Part shown: piece by piece, positions 1-13,300 of the stretch
Numbering within the stretch: the first letter of the stretch is position 1
Layout: each line of letters starts with the position of its first letter
Origin: Phlebotomus papatasi
Lineage: Eukaryota > Arthropoda > Insecta > Diptera > Psychodidae
Direction of reading: 5' to 3'
Assembly: GCF_024763615.1 (NCBI RefSeq)
Contig: NC_077222.1
Coordinates: 84,134,001 to 84,198,000 of the forward strand
DNA: 64,000 bases
Made by a program: the position numbers and the translations under genes
Notes under the pieces: model-generated
Database searches by the model: none
The model's input: the letters and a program-made list of their open reading frames with translations, nothing else
Told to the model about the DNA's origin: nothing

Positions 1-2250
1 CATTTCTATTTATTGTCACATTTCGCCGAAAAGGCCTATTTACATTGAATTCCTCTTATGCCTCTGAAGAGACAACCTCATCCCTTTTGAGACATCCAAA
101 ATAACCATTAGGAAGCCATTATGTCTGTCTGACATATATTGAATGAACGATAAAAAAAAGAAAGAATAGAATATAAAAAAGATATATTGTTTCTAATAAA
201 AATCAATCATTTACCAATATTGCTTTCTTTCGCACTCCTCGCGATTTAGCTCAATGCACACACTTCTTTGTAAATTTACCCATACATCTAATCCTCATTG
301 TACACACACAAATTTAAAGTATCTTGACACAAAATGTGAGCACCCAAGAAACTTCACATGCCAAACATTTTTTCGTAATAACACATTTTCATTTACAAGT
401 CGTCTCTCTTAAAAGTCCTAATGTACCTCTAATTTTTTTTCAAGTCTCAAAGATATCTAACAAACAAAAAATAATTTTTATATGAATTTAAAAAAAAATA
501 GTTTTCTGTATAATATTCGTTATAAGTTATCTAACACAATTTTCACTTACTTTCCAACAATACTCAGTATTTCTTTGTGTGTTGTGCAGCCACGACGGAT
601 GATTCGATTCCCCAACGGGAATTTTTATTAATAAATTTACTTTTTTTCCACTCAAGTGGAGAAGGTTAAAAGAAAAAGTATTATCACAATTTGATATTTA
701 ATGTTTTACAATTAAAACCATTCACTTTTGATTATATGTATATACTTAATTCTTTTCTTTCTTTTTTAGTTAAATTAACAGAAAATTTCAACGCGAATGC
801 ATGAAATCCGTCCACGCATTCAGGCGCACAGATGGAAAAGTTTTCAACTTGGCGTGAAACGTTCATGAAATATATTACTATTTAAATGTCAAATTTAACC
901 AAAAGATTTTTCACTGTATCACAGTAAATATTCCCAAAGTTTTTCACAAATATTTTCTTCACTTTTAATTTTATTTCATTAACTAAATTGTACAGTATTT
1001 CCACTGAAACCTACAGTGTGTATTTCACTGCGAACGAATATAAATTTTGAGTTGGAAAGAATCGTTCGTTGTTTCGAGGCCTGTGTGCTTCGAAAGCCAG
1101 GCCAGTGTTCATACCCATCATATAGAGACTTCGTGAGAGCACACATATCCCGGCAATACATACACTACCCATCCATCCAAATACGATATTTATACACGTG
1201 TGTCATACACTCACACATTTTCAATCCCTCTTGAAAAGCACACATATACACATCACTTCAATCCAATTGTAGATGTGTGTGAGAGTAAAGCTGCTAGGCA
1301 GCAAAACATCATAATCATACCCATATACCAAATGCAGAGGCGTCGTACTTCTCTCAAAACAAATTTTCAATCCATTTCCTTCTCCAATTTGAGTCCTTCA
1401 GCAGGAAAACATACCCATACTAGGATACCATCACATCATTCTCACATTTTTCCCTCAAGATCAATCTCAATAATATTTCTCATAACCTCAAAATATCGAG
1501 CTCAAGCAACCAATAAAGTTACTTCGCCCAAAGCTCTCTTTGGGGACAATACAAAATAGAATCATTATCAAGTCCGCTTTCTGATTTCTTTTCACTTTTG
1601 TTCTCATCTCCTTCCCTCACGATTCTTCGCACATTTCATTCCCCAATTTGTCGAATCTCTCATTCACTTGTTCAATGTTGCGCGCGATCCATAAATTACA
1701 TAATTAAATTGAGGTTATACCGCCTTTAGATATGTGACATCTTGGTCATTTTTGCAATTTTCCCGCTTAATGATATCTACATTCATAATCATCTGAATTT
1801 TTGTGGTCTTTGCAGAATTATATATCCTACGATCGGGCTTAAATTTTGCTGAAGTATGTTTTTATACTCCCCTTATCAGCCTTATCGTAAAAACTGAAAG
1901 AAGCTCAAAATGGACGTAGATCGGACGATTTTATGTTGGAAGCTTTGAAATGGTAGAACATACCAAAGTAAGTTTCATGCTATTATAAATTGCTATACCG
2001 TATATCGCAGGTTAATAGATTTTGAGGCTTTTCGAATGGAGTTAGACAGTTAGCTAGGCTCAGAATAGCCCTTGTGTCTTTCATTTTCCATAATTCCATT
2101 ATACTTAGGATCCTTTATTATCTATGGTGAATTATAGGATATTCTTGAGATTAAAAAGGAAAAATGCCGAAAGAATACCACCGACAATTTAGATTATATC
2201 AGCCTTGCAGAGAAATCTACTACAATTAAGAAATTTTTACTTCAACCATA
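1..2250. other. Intronic DNA, no gene seen
   Basis: AT-rich sequence downstream of the last osa exon in the window, presumably intron. No splice-bordered open frame or convincing transposon end was found. From about 1130 to 1690 the + strand becomes rich in C and T with many CA-containing runs. That allows an open frame of 119 codons (1200-1559), which has no recognisable domain and a low-complexity composition; I treat it as chance. Confidence 0.5.
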
Positions 2251-2500
2251 GGGTCAAGTGATATAATTTAGAATTAGTGTTACAAGTTGAACAATTCGCC
2301 GGTACAAGTTAGACATGGCTTTTTTCTTGATAAATACAGTACAAAATTTGTTTTAAGCACAAGGAACCAAAAATTATAAAACTAAAGCATTAAAAATATA
2401 CAAATAAAAATGAAGTACTAAATTTATCAAGACAAAAAGCCCTGTCCAAATTTTACCATTGTTCAACTTGTACCACTGCCAAACTTGTACCCTTTTACCC
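2251..2500. mobile_element. MITE with TA target duplication
   Basis: About 250 bp bounded by TA on both sides, starting GGGTCAAGTG and ending CTTTTACCC. Subterminal inverted repeats are clear: the left side has 'acaagttgaacaatt' and 'ggcttttttcttgataaat', and the right side has their reverse complements in mirrored order. There is no coding capacity. TA duplication and size suit a non-autonomous Tc1/mariner-superfamily element; the family is not identified. Confidence 0.65.
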
Positions 2501-2579
2501 TACTAAAATGAGTAAATTTTACTCCAAATAATTCGATTTCTTGATTTTAGGTCAAATTACTAAAAGTTAACTGGCCATA

Positions 2580-2970
2580 GGATTAATTTAGGTAACTGGT
2601 AGACAAAAAGTTTCTAACATTTTACATATCTTTAGAATATTACGGATTAATGTAATAGTTGAAAATAGGAAGATTGCTAGAATATCGAGAGGATTCATTT
2701 TAGTAACTGGAGGGTTAATTTCAGTAATTTTCAGGATTGTTTTTAGAATATTGAGGGAATAAATTTTACCTAGACGGTTAACTTTAGTAACTTTCAGGAT
2801 TGATTTTAGAATACAATGAGAGTAAATTTCAGTAACTGGAGAGTAAATCTTAGCAACATTCAGTTCTATTTGATTAGTATTAGAAATTTTCAGGATTTAA
2901 TTTAGAACACAGTGAAGATATATTTTAGTAACCTGTGGGGTCACTTTCACTAACCCGAAGGGTTAATTTT
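2580..2970. repeat. Degenerate tandem repeat
   Basis: A string of diverged units of roughly 60-90 bp built on the phrases 'ttttagtaactgga', 'gggttaattt', 'ttcaggattgattttagaat'. At least five units can be recognised by eye. The unit length varies, so this is an old, decayed array. Confidence 0.55.
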
Positions 2971-3910
2971 AGATTCATTCATACAGATTCATTCTGTGTA
3001 AGTCAGTCAAATGGCGAACATTACGGAAAAATTGTGATCCAAGTCCAAGGGCAGTGTAACAATTCTCGCCGGTACGTTATTTTCCTTGCAATATTCGATA
3101 CTTTATAAAAAGGACAACTATCCCCGAAATGTTTTAGAATGTGCTCCTGTTACAATTTATCAGACCGAAAGTCTTTTGTATCTTCTACATTAACAAGCTA
3201 GGTCACCTCTCGGTTAAAGTAAGCTGGAAGACTAACTAATATTAGTTACAGTCTCTTGATCTAGCTTCCCCTTCAACTTCTTTGATCCTATCTCAGACAA
3301 GTTTATTTTTAAATAATCGTAACTTCGTTCTAATTTTATTATTTTAATCATCAACGATCTCAATTATTATTCCTATCAAATAGTTCGTTCAGTCATTTCG
3401 ACTTATTCTCGTTTTAGAAGAATTAGTCAGTTAATGATCTTTTCCCAAGAATGCAGTGCTTAACCAGGTGAGCCTGGACTTATGTTAAGATTTATCTATG
3501 GATCGGCCTTATCCTTCCCAATCTGCTGCAACCATGTCACTTAATTAGGACTAATATGAATTCTCCATTCCTCTATTATATCTTAAGGCCGTAGTCAATC
3601 CTGCTCTATATCACAACTTATGTGTGCAAGAGTACACACTCAGTACTGCTACTATATTACGGCAGACCTGTCTCGAATTTGGATCAGTAATAATGAATGT
3701 ATTTTTATGTCGATTGAGCTTTTCATGTCGAAACTTTTTTTTTGTATCAACTTCTATTTAAGTCGGTACATTCTTTTTGTTAATGCATTAGCATTACTGC
3801 AGTTACAGTTGCCTTTACTCAAAATAAATACTTTGTAGTCAGAGAGAGCACTTTATCTTCCTATCAACTGGTCCTTGAAATTAAATTAATAGTCGAACAC
3901 CCAAGTAAGG

Positions 3911-4148
3911 TAAAGTGCCCTGTAATCGGCCGGATCCTCAACTCGATCAGGGGGTTATTTATTCAATTTACTTAGATTTGTTAGAATATGGTCTAACCGG
4001 TCTAACTCTTATGAAGTTTATTATATTGTGCATAATGCAAATCAGTGAAAACCTTCAGTGAAATAGAAATTTACTATAAAAACGTTAAAAATTGTTTAGA
4101 TAATTTCACCGGCCGAGTTGAGGAACCGGCCGACTTAAGGGTACTTTA
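3911..4148. mobile_element. MITE with ~36-bp terminal inverted repeats
   Basis: The left end begins TAAAGTGCCCTGTAATCGGC and the right end, reverse-complemented, begins TAAAGTACCCTTAAGTCGGC. Both continue into a matching CCGG-T/A-TCCTCAACTCG stretch, giving about 36 bp of imperfect inverted repeat. The 238-bp core is AT-rich and non-coding. Superfamily not assigned. Confidence 0.7.
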
Positions 4149-4164
4149 CTGGGTACGATTCGAT

Positions 4165-4240
4165 AGAGGTGTCATTTAAACTAGGGACCTCTGTGCTATA
4201 CATTCAAAACTCTGTCAACTGATCCGCTATGCAGCCCTCA
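4165..4240 (-). other. Possible tRNA-like (SINE) relic
   Basis: On the minus strand there is an A-box-like TAGCGGATCAGTTG followed some 40 nt later by a weak B-box-like AGTTTAAATGAC. No cloverleaf can be folded convincingly, so a decayed tRNA-derived SINE is the most that can be said. Confidence 0.3.
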
Positions 4241-4297
4241 ATGATCTTAATAAAAATATTCATAATACATCTCTTAAACCTTCGAAACCTTCTAAAG

Positions 4298-4491
4298 CGG
4301 TCTTCAGACTAGAGGTTAAGCCCAGTTCCCGAAGGTTTAAAAATATTAAGTATCAATCAAATTTAATAATTTTTTAGAATCTAATAGATTATGTACCCTT
4401 AATTATCCACAATACTGAGTTGATTTTTTTCCAAAAAATCTTGAGTGACAAGAAATTACAGCAATTAAGCCTTAAGTCTGAAGCAAGTATA
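4298..4491 (+). mobile_element. Family D MITE, copy 1
   Basis: Member of a ~200-bp repeat whose ends form imperfect inverted repeats around GTCTTCAGACTAGAGGTTTAGCC-like and GGCTTCAGACCTAAGGCTTAGCC-like sequence. The interior carries 'cccagttcccgaaggt' and 'aaaaaatcttgactgataag' phrases shared with copies at 45.86, 56.09, 57.37 and 57.9 kb. Non-coding. Confidence 0.7.
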
Positions 4492-4499
4492 AGGGCGCT

Positions 4500-6080
4500 T
4501 TGTAATATTTTTACTCTATGCAATCTAAAAATGTGATATTTGTTTGAATTCAGAATATTGCATTTATCGCAATATCGAGAGAAATCCAGAACGCTTTTAT
4601 ACGATTAAGAATCACACGTTCCATAAGCTTTTATTGGTTTATCAATAGCTTTTATCGTGATCTCAATATTTTACTTTTTTCTCCTTTGTTATTTTTATTC
4701 ATTTTCTACACTTTCTACTTCTGCTGTTTTGATGAATTACTATGCTTCTGTGCAAGTGTGAATGCCGTGTCAATCAATGATAGCGAAATATGCAGAATTT
4801 GTTTTGACAGATTCAAAGTCAACTCTGCAATTCTGTGGAGGTGGATCAGTCTAAGTCGGACTTCACACCCAATAAAAAAAACATATTACATGAATATCTG
4901 CATGCAGAAATTTTATCTATTTTCTCTCATTTCCAAATTCTTTACATTGTTGTTTAATTAAATAGTGTGACACCTTTTTTATAGTAAAATTAGATATTAT
5001 ACATTTAACCAAATTATTTAATTTTGTTTTGCTAAATATCTTGGTAAAAACATACCTACACAAATCTAATATTTCTGGACTCGTTTGTAAGTAATTTTTT
5101 TATACGCTCATGTAAAAGTTGAAGCAGAAAGGGACACAAACATAGTGCAAGCTTATTAATTTTGCAAAAAAAAAACCGGCGGTTTCAAGATAACTTCTTT
5201 AATTCAACATGACTAGTGTTTTTGATTTTTCCATTACACAACCAGTGTAGTGTAGCTTTAGGACTTGTAATATTTCGTACGCTGAAAAGTTATGTAGAAT
5301 TTACAAAACTATTTAAGGTCTGTAAAAAGATCTATAGAAAATACGATCTACACAGTTCGCATATTTGTCAATTGAGTACTGTGTTGTGCTTCGTGATTTT
5401 GACATTTTGTCATGTAATTCAAAGTTTCCAACAATCAAATATAGAGCTTTCAAGCAAAGAGGAAAATACATGAACTTTTGAAATAGGAGATTATGTTTCG
5501 TATGAGTTGCTTTTTCATTTTAAATAAAAAATTTAAAGGAAAAAAAAGTTATATTCACAGGATGTCTTAATACCTAACTAGACCTAGCTAACATTTAAAT
5601 ATTAACAAATTTTATTCTCAAGTTTGTCAAAATAATTTAAGAACTTTCTAAATATATTTTGTGTAATTACTAAAATGAAAAGAATCTTTTACAGGGAGAT
5701 TAGAATTATCCTGCCATTTGATACTTAATAAAATAAAATTTAAAAAAAAATCAAAATAAAAAGAATTAACCTACTACATCCTTGCAACATTACCATTATT
5801 ATTATATCTAAAGAGTATAAAAGTTGATTGCTCAACACATACACTACGAAACACAATCTCTCTTCATTCCATTCTATATAAACCACTCTAGTCAGCAGCG
5901 GCAATCAGCTAACGTCATGTGGCAGTTCAGCAGAAGTCTGAAAAACGACGAACCAGAGTTTTATTATTACACACAGCAGAACCAACTCGCTCTGTTCCCA
6001 ACCAACAGCTCAATACTCACTATACTTATAATGTGAACAAAAAGTATATTGTATGAAAAATACACATATTTTCCTTCACC
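4500..6080. other. Intronic DNA, nothing recognised
   Basis: AT-rich single-copy-looking sequence. Short open frames here are of the length expected by chance. No repeat shared with the rest of the window was seen. Confidence 0.5.
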
Positions 6081-6130
6081 TTATATATATATATATATAT
6101 AAAAATATCATATATATATAAATATATATT
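6081..6130. repeat. TA microsatellite
   Basis: Two runs of (TA)n separated by a short A-rich interruption, about 50 bp in total. Confidence 0.9.
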
Positions 6131-6625
6131 TGGGTGTATTCATCACAAACACACTCAATGCATCTCTTGAATACCACATTCAACTCTCCCGTTCGTTCAT
6201 AGAGAATGGATCGAAACAAAATGCGCAGAGGCGCCGTTTAATAATAATACATACGGGTGAATGTGAAAACGATGTTGACGACGATGGCAATGACTACGGA
6301 CGTGAGGGGGTATGGCAAAAAAGGGATATATATATGAAAAAATATGTATATTTTCACTCACAGTGCCAAGCAAGTCAAGTAATAAAAAAAGGACATGCTG
6401 CGTCGACTGCATTCACAAACAACGTTGAGAAAACCTCCAAATAATAGCATAAAATATTTCATCCGCAATTTACATAAGACACGGCTTAAAAATATGTATG
6501 ATGGAGAAAAAGTATGGGAAGTTACTATGTAATGTTTCTTCAATGCCAAAAGGAGCTCTTAAAGAAATACTCCTAAGTAGTAACCACGTTGTAAAAATGT
6601 GTTGTAGGGCAGCTGACTAGTTTTA

Positions 6626-6822
6626 AGACAGACTTACGACTTAAGCCCAGAGATGGCTTACCATGATTGTGATCAAAATAATGATCAGAATACATTTCCA
6701 TCAGTTTCTGACTAATCCGACTCTCGACTTAAGCCAAGACTGGTGGGAATTTAATTAAATTATTATTTTGATTATAATTAAGTTAAACCGTCTCTTGGCT
6801 TAAGTCGTAAATGTGTCTAGGA
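6626..6822. mobile_element. Family E MITE, copy 1 (long variant)
   Basis: Ends are inverted versions of 'gacttacgacttaagccnagagacgg'. The same terminal sequence bounds the shorter copies at 8825 and 26253. This copy is about 197 bp and has an extra internal repeat of the terminus near 6721. Non-coding. Confidence 0.65.
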
Positions 6823-7031
6823 CAAAAGACTCTCATGTAGAGCACTTAAAGATGGGTTTATGAAAGACTTACCTAGAAGAGAGTGACTTTACCACCCTAT
6901 TGTTCGTAAGCCTTTCTTTAATTACAGGACTAATTGCCTCTACACATTAGAGAAATCTATGTCCATATTGAAGAGTTTTTCTTACACAAGCATAGGGAAT
7001 TTACATATGGACATAAATTGGTCTAGTCTGT

Positions 7032-7140
7032 AGACGCCATTAAAAATGGTCTTTACCGATTTGGCCTATTATGTCCGATCGGTGAAGATCATCCTTAAGT
7101 GCTAGAATCAAAGAAAAGTTTATAAACAACAGGGGGATAA
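7032..7140. repeat. Dispersed repeat M, copy 1
   Basis: Shares an extended diverged match with 15985-16130, including 'aaaatggtcttnnnnatttng', 'gatcggtgaagat', 'aaagaaaag' and 'aaaatcaccgg'. Its ends could not be fixed. Confidence 0.5.
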
Positions 7141-7155
7141 AATCACCGGTATATA

Positions 7156-7409
7156 CACTCAGAAAAAAAGAGGGTCCGATTAACTTTTTTTCCTCGTAAC
7201 TTTAACACCTTTTAGGTGTAAAAATATATCAACATTTTTTAATGTTAATTTTACACCTTTTTAAGGGTAAAATTAACATGAAAAAGGTTAATTTAACCCT
7301 TAATACACCTAAAAAGGGTAATATTTACACCAATTTCGGATCAATAATGCAGGGTAAAATTAACATTTCGGGAATGTTATTTTAACTTTTTCGGATTTCT
7401 CTTTTAGTG
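7156..7409 (+). mobile_element. Family A MITE, copy 1
   Basis: A 254-bp element between TA dinucleotides (7154-7155 and 7410-7411). It begins CACTCAGAAAAAAAG and ends with TTTTAGTG. The interior holds a succession of short inverted motifs ('aggtgtaaaa', 'gttaattttacacc', 'ggtaaaattaacat'). Seven copies occur in the window. TA duplication and terminal CACTGAGA point to a non-autonomous Tc1/mariner-type element. Confidence 0.85.
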
Positions 7410-7606
7410 TACTGTACGTCTATATTGTTCTAATTTGATTTTTTAATCGGGTTTTCACAGGGACCAAAATTAAAATGTTTTGAAAATGTGGAGTTTCTTT
7501 TTAATTTGGCCTTTTCGATATTAGTTTCCTCTACTCGATTGTTTGGGGTTCCTTATTTTGGACACCCATCTGGCTACCCGTAACTTGTTGGATTGCTTAT
7601 TAAGTA

Positions 7607-8048
7607 CACTCAGTCCCGGGATTATGGACATCTTCGGGACCGAAAAAAAACCACGCGAAATGGCATTGTGCATCGAGAAATTTGCATACCCGTAGGCGAT
7701 TTCTTTTGAATTTGTAGAACGAATTTCGCGCGGAATAAATGTAGTCAAAACAAAAAGATTCAACTGTTTAATGGAAATGCATTAATAAACAGTACTTTTC
7801 GGCCAGAGTTCCTCAATAAATGTTTACAATATTTAAAATTTTTACCTTAATAAAATAAATTAAAGTTTTTTACTGAAAAATAAACATAGTGTCATCAAAT
7901 TTCCCGCGCCACAAAATAGTATACATCCAGGCGTATTACAAAAATGATTTTATAAATTGACTCCCAAAAGTAGGCAAACTTGCATAATGGTATGTGCATA
8001 ATCTCGACAGGTGCATAATCCAGAAGATCATAATGCCGGGACTGAGTG
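7607..8048. mobile_element. TA-flanked MITE, CACTCAGTCCCGG termini
   Basis: 442 bp bounded by TA. It starts CACTCAGTCCCGGGATTATG and its end is the inverse, CATAATGCCGGGACTGAGTG. A diverged relative lies at 16912-17158 ('cgggaccgaaa', 'tttgcat' blocks shared). The minus-strand frame 7521-7763 crosses one end and is not a gene. Confidence 0.8.
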
Positions 8049-8419
8049 TATCATTTTTTTTTGGGAACTTCTAATGTTTCTGCAGCAGTTCTTCTTTTAA
8101 AATTAGTGCCATTTCTAAAAGAAAATTCTAGTAATGGCTACTAGAACATACTAAAGCAACGCAAGGTTTTCTCTTTCAGGGTATCCAGAAATACAAAAAG
8201 AAATGCTGAATTGCGGCTCTTACATATAGAGTAAAGCAAATGAAAGGTTCTAGATTCACTATTTTTGTTCGTAAAAAATATAAACATTTTAACTTCAATT
8301 TTGTTCTGAATCATTTATCTAAAGAAAATAGAAAGGTCACAGGAATGCAAAACAGTACGAAAAACACAACAAATTTACTTAATCTTCACATAAAGAATTA
8401 CAGTATACTAGGGGTACAT

Positions 8420-8480
8420 TATACTAAAAGGGGTGGAAAAGCGTTCCATGCTTTGCGGAATTCTCGAACTCGTGACTTAG
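8420..8480 (-). other. Possible SINE B-box remnant
   Basis: On the minus strand 'cacgagttcgagaattcc' resembles a tRNA B box and is similar to the B-box side of the tRNA-like stretch at 46081-46165. No A box was found, so this is only a weak suggestion. Confidence 0.25.
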
Positions 8481-8512
8481 ATTGTGTACCTTAAAAGTAC
8501 TTTAACCACATT

Positions 8513-8785
8513 TACCGTTTATCGATTCACAACCGATTTAAACCATTTCATATATAATAAAAATAAATATAAAATTACTGGGGAGTAATAAAATTGGTTT
8601 TCGGACGAAAATTATTTATCGGTTCATAAAGGGTTTATACCAGGGCCACAACCGATTTAAATCGGTTTATAAATCACTCAAAACATTGCCCATAATACCA
8701 TAGCAGTAATATATAATTGAAATTCGGATAAAAATTAGTGATATAGGTTATGAACCGATTCTTAACCGATTGAAATTGGCCCAAG
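8513..8785. repeat. Diverged repeats of an AACCGATTTAAA motif
   Basis: The phrases 'acaaccgatttaaa', 'aatcggtt' and 'gaaccgatt' recur about every 100 bp with 'cataataccat'/'tatataataa' spacers. Looks like two or three diverged copies of one unit. Confidence 0.45.
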
Positions 8786-8824
8786 ATTGCCAGGAATACC
8801 AAGACCTGTCCTTACGAACCTTAT

Positions 8825-8954
8825 GCCCTAGACACACTTACAACTTAAGCCGAGAGACGACTCAGTGGAAAATATTGGAAATGTACTTTAACCAATGTTT
8901 CTAATATAATTACGCTAAGCCGTCTCTCGTCTAATCCTCAGGTCTGTCAAGGCC
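8825..8954. mobile_element. Family E MITE, copy 2
   Basis: About 130 bp, beginning GCCCTAGACACACTTACAAC and ending in the approximate inverse (TCTGTCAAGGC). The inner terminal blocks 'aagccgagagacgact' and 'aagccgtctctcgtc' pair. Closely similar to 26253-26388. Confidence 0.75.
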
Positions 8955-9010
8955 CTTACGAATAGGGGGGTGTCAGTCACCCGCACTTACGGTAAGTCCT
9001 TAAGAAAACC

Positions 9011-9140
9011 AGTGACAAGCCCAGATATTCTGATGGTAGCTGAGATTCTTTACAGGCGATCACGAAATGCGTGCAACTCGGGGTGCTTGCAACTCAGAAT
9101 GCGTGAAAATTCGATTGTGAGTTAAATTTTGGGGTTATGG
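9011..9140 (+). mobile_element. Family F repeat, one arm
   Basis: Matches the left arm of the fold-back element at 28563-28848: 'agcccagat', 'tgagattctttaca', 'gcaactcgg', 'gcgtgaaaattcgattgtgag', 'attttggggtta'. The other arm is absent here. Confidence 0.6.
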
Positions 9141-10300
9141 AAAATGAAAAATCATAATGGATTTTGGTATTTTTGATTTGATTTAGATAAATTTATGAGC
9201 ACTGTTTAATTTATATTGACCAAAATCGAAATTTTCACTGACCATTTTTATTCATTTACTGGTCGATTTGCTAATTTCCTCTTCAACATGTTTTTTTTTT
9301 TGTTTTGTTTTTGATATTTGCTATTTGAAAATAATAACAGTATAGTTCACACATAAATATAATTAATTTACTATCATAAAATGTTATATTTTCAAGAATC
9401 ATACATGCCTGAAAATGCCCCACCTTCTCTACTCCGATAATTTCCGTTTCTCTTAATTAACATCCTCTAAAAGCGGTATATCAAAAAGTATCCTGACATA
9501 CGAGATAATACCCTTAGTATGAGAAACCTAAATTCGATTGATTTCATTTAAAAAAATTTAAAAAATCGTAATGCAAATTAGTAAAGTTCATTAATTTTGT
9601 GTTTGCGTTACATATAGTGAAAAAGATGTTATCAAATTAACAGGTAATATAATATTAACAATTATTTTTTTTAAATACCCCAATGATCATGTCATTATTG
9701 CTGTGACAATAATGATTCTGAATTATGCAGCAAGATAATTAGTTTCATATATTATTAAAAATGTTTCGTGATGCTGATAAATTATCATCATATATGTTTT
9801 TAAAATCTTTATTAACTCTGTCAATCTGATTATTTTTTGCTCACACCATATATATGTATATAACCCATTTAGAGATGCAACAAAGAAGATGGAAAATGAA
9901 CGGAAGTCTTCCGTTGAATTTAATGTGGTTTCCCCAAACAAACTAATGAAATACTCATGAGAGAACCTAAAGAAAAAAAAAACGCAGAGAGACCACCTCA
10001 CATCTCGAAATCTAAACAACATGTGAGGATATAAATTGTGTATGAGAAATAAAAAATGAGGAGTACAATCGGTAGCATTATTTTATGACATTAATATTTC
10101 ATTCGCGGCACAAACTTACACAAAAAAATTAATCACCAATGCTATATTGTTAGATAAAACGTATGTACGAATATGTAGCTGTGTGCGTAACGAAATGTGA
10201 ATGACCAATATTGGTTCATTTGAAGTTTTTAGATGCGATTTTTTTTACAATCTTTTCCGGTCCTCGTTATTATAATTGTTATCAAAGAGACCTAATTTGC
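9141..10300. other. Intronic DNA, nothing recognised
   Basis: AT-rich non-coding sequence. The 99-codon minus-strand frame 9723-10022 has no recognisable motif and is expected by chance. Confidence 0.5.
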
Positions 10301-13300
10301 ACATGGTATTGTACTTTTAGAGGATTCTTCCAGTACCATATCTTACACCTTTAACCCTTCAACTTCCTTCCTTTTATAACAAATGTGCAATGCTTGCTAC
10401 TCTGGTTCTATCTATCAGAGCATTGTAACATACACTTTTCTCATTCTTCCAAGTATTTCTTGCTTCCACATTTCACCCGTTCGTTGTTGGCAACGACGGT
10501 TCCATCGTATACACGGTATGATATAGAATTATTCTACAACTCTACTTATCCGACCATGCATGCTCCTTCCAGCATTTCTCTTCACGTTCATATTGTATAA
10601 GAACGAGCGACGTTCGTTCATTTAGTTTACAGCTTTCTGTTTTAACCCACCACCAATTTCTTCTCTTTCACCTTACCACCCAGCTATATACATCAAACCT
10701 ACCACCCAGCCTTCCCTCATTCTCATTTCTCTTTCTCAGTTCACACTCTGAAAGCTGATGGTTTCTGGTTAAAAATGTTCCCTTCACCTCAGCTCCTTCG
10801 TCTTGCCATTACTAACTACAATCTCTCTTGGTGCTTGTGCGAGAATTGCTTCTCTGACAAATTTTCCAACTTCCACTCCATACTGCCTGAATTTTCCACC
10901 AATATTCTCCAGTTTTCCACAGACTACACGAAGTCGTCTCTCTACCACACATCTAGTGAAAAACCCCTACATCCTGTCGTATCTTTCCCAATCCCTTCTA
11001 CTCCTCTTCACCAGTTTCCTTTCACACCCATGCTGATAGTCTATCCTCGTGCACCATATAATATTATATTATACCTTTAGATATATATTGTTAAGACTCA
11101 ACTTGACGATTCTGGTATATTATATAGAAGAGTGAGAATGGAATCAAGCAGCAACAGAAATGGTAGAGAGAACTCCCTTAATTTTGAATCCCATCGCCAC
11201 CCACATACATCCACTTTTCCTTCATCCTCCATACATACATTCATTTAATGTTATGTACATATAAGTGGTATCTACATGAGCGCTATATTCACTTTGGTAA
11301 AACGACAAAGTCGGTTCTATTCTATATATTCACCCTACATAAAGTTCTCTATAGCATTGGATGGAAAGAACATTGGTTCTAGCTCTGCTTGTGACTCGTC
11401 GCCTCACAATTCGACTCTTGCATAGCTCAGCACAACCCAGAAGGAGCACACTAACCACCATCAGTGAGATGAAAAACACTCACATATTCTACAGCAGCCA
11501 GTACCAGGCAATCCAGCCAGAGAGAGGGGAAGACACAGAGAGTGATATTCTACAACAAAAAAAAATACCCATCACCCTGTTCTACCCACAAGTGAATGCT
11601 CAAGATGAGAGAAAGAAGAAATACCACTGGCCCAGCATCATCATCAACTTCAGAACACTCTTCTTCTCTAAGCATTGCTGTCGGTTTGTATTGTACCCAG
11701 AGAGCTCGTCTCTTGAGTTTGCCTCAACTTTCCTGGTGGTAAATGCCTCGAGATGGGGAATGGCGATATAGCGCAGTCAGAACGACAGTGCTCCTTCTAC
11801 CCAACGACGACGTTGGAATTGGAAGAGTATAGAGAGGAGTGAGAATAATACCCTTCTGCATAGAATTTACCAACGACGTTGTCGACATCCAACTGGCAAT
11901 GGGGAAGAATCTAAATTGCAGAATTGGATGAAAGGAAAACCTTTTCTCCCTCCCTCGACATGTATATATAACATTTCTACTTCTTCACGGCAGAAGAACA
12001 AGAGGAGGGTGGGATTTTGTCTAAAATTTCTATTTTATGTTACCACCCCCGATCTCATCATTCACCCTCAGCAATCAAGAACGGACGGAATCATCAAGGG
12101 GCAATTTATATTTGCCCAAAAAGATCCACTTCTTACTCTTGGTGTCTCTCCCACGAGGGAAATTCATGAATGATATATTCTTGAGTGTTTGGCTTTTGCA
12201 CGCTTTCGTGATGACATTTCCTGACGTCATTGAAATTTGCTTGCTTTGGTGTTATCATAATTTTTTAAACAATTCTTCAAATTGATTAATCTTATGAGAA
12301 AAATATTTTTTTATGGTTCAAAAAAATAAAAGCTATTTCAATTGATCTTAAAACAAAAAGATCTCAATGTACTTCTTGGGTATACAAAGTCATACAACCA
12401 CTTGCTGATTTTTATTCACATCCATTCGTCGTCGCCTTATTACTGAGACCTAATCAATTTCTGCGGTTAGAAGTGTTTTATGGGGATCGTTCTTATATTT
12501 TTATTCTTTTCTTTCTGTTTCTCCTCCCTCTCTCTCTCTCTATCTCGTCAATATAAAATTCATCATTATTATTATTATTTTTTTCTTCCTTCACTCCTTC
12601 TCTCTCATCATCATCATCACGAAACACTGGGGCCTCATGAAGGCAATAGTCCGTGCATAGGAATTAGATAGAGTTTTTACAATGAGCACCACATACAGCA
12701 CAGCAGCGTAGCTGAGATTTGTGTTGTATGTCGTTTTGGTGATGGAAAATCGTGTGGTAAAATAATTGTGGTAATGGTCTTTTTGACGTAAATACTTTGG
12801 GTATACGGCGCATTAGGATCCCGCCACCACTGCCTTTTCAAACATTTTCGAATTGGAAACGTCGACCTAACATTGTGTTATATGATGTGTATAGAGAGAG
12901 GAGCACCAAGTATTTTGTATAGGCAAGCACTCAGGCACAGTCAGCTAGCAGAGGCAGCGGCAGCATAGAGCTCTAGAGCAGTCAGAGCGCACAAGGGAAC
13001 GGCGTAAATAGCTGGTGTTCGGGACACAGCAAATTTACAGTCAAGTCCGACTTCAGCATTGTACTTTCCCATTGCTTCTCTCTACCATACCCAATCCAGT
13101 ACAGTGTTGAACTCCCAGCACTTTGTTATTTAAAACAGCAAATGCTGTATCTACTATGCTTTTACATAAAAATTACGACATTTGCTGATTCAAGTGGCAA
13201 CATCACATTACCCATGAAACTTCGCCAGCAAAACACGCTACAGCTTTGCCACATTTCAACTTCAGGCCAACAAATACACACATATACACTTAAACACATA

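Noticed and set aside
6081..6130. CRISPR-like or minisatellite array
   Set aside because: Plain TA dinucleotide repeat; no spacers.
11361..11771. 136-codon open frame
   Set aside because: No homology recognised, no conserved start context; a chance frame in a compositionally biased island.
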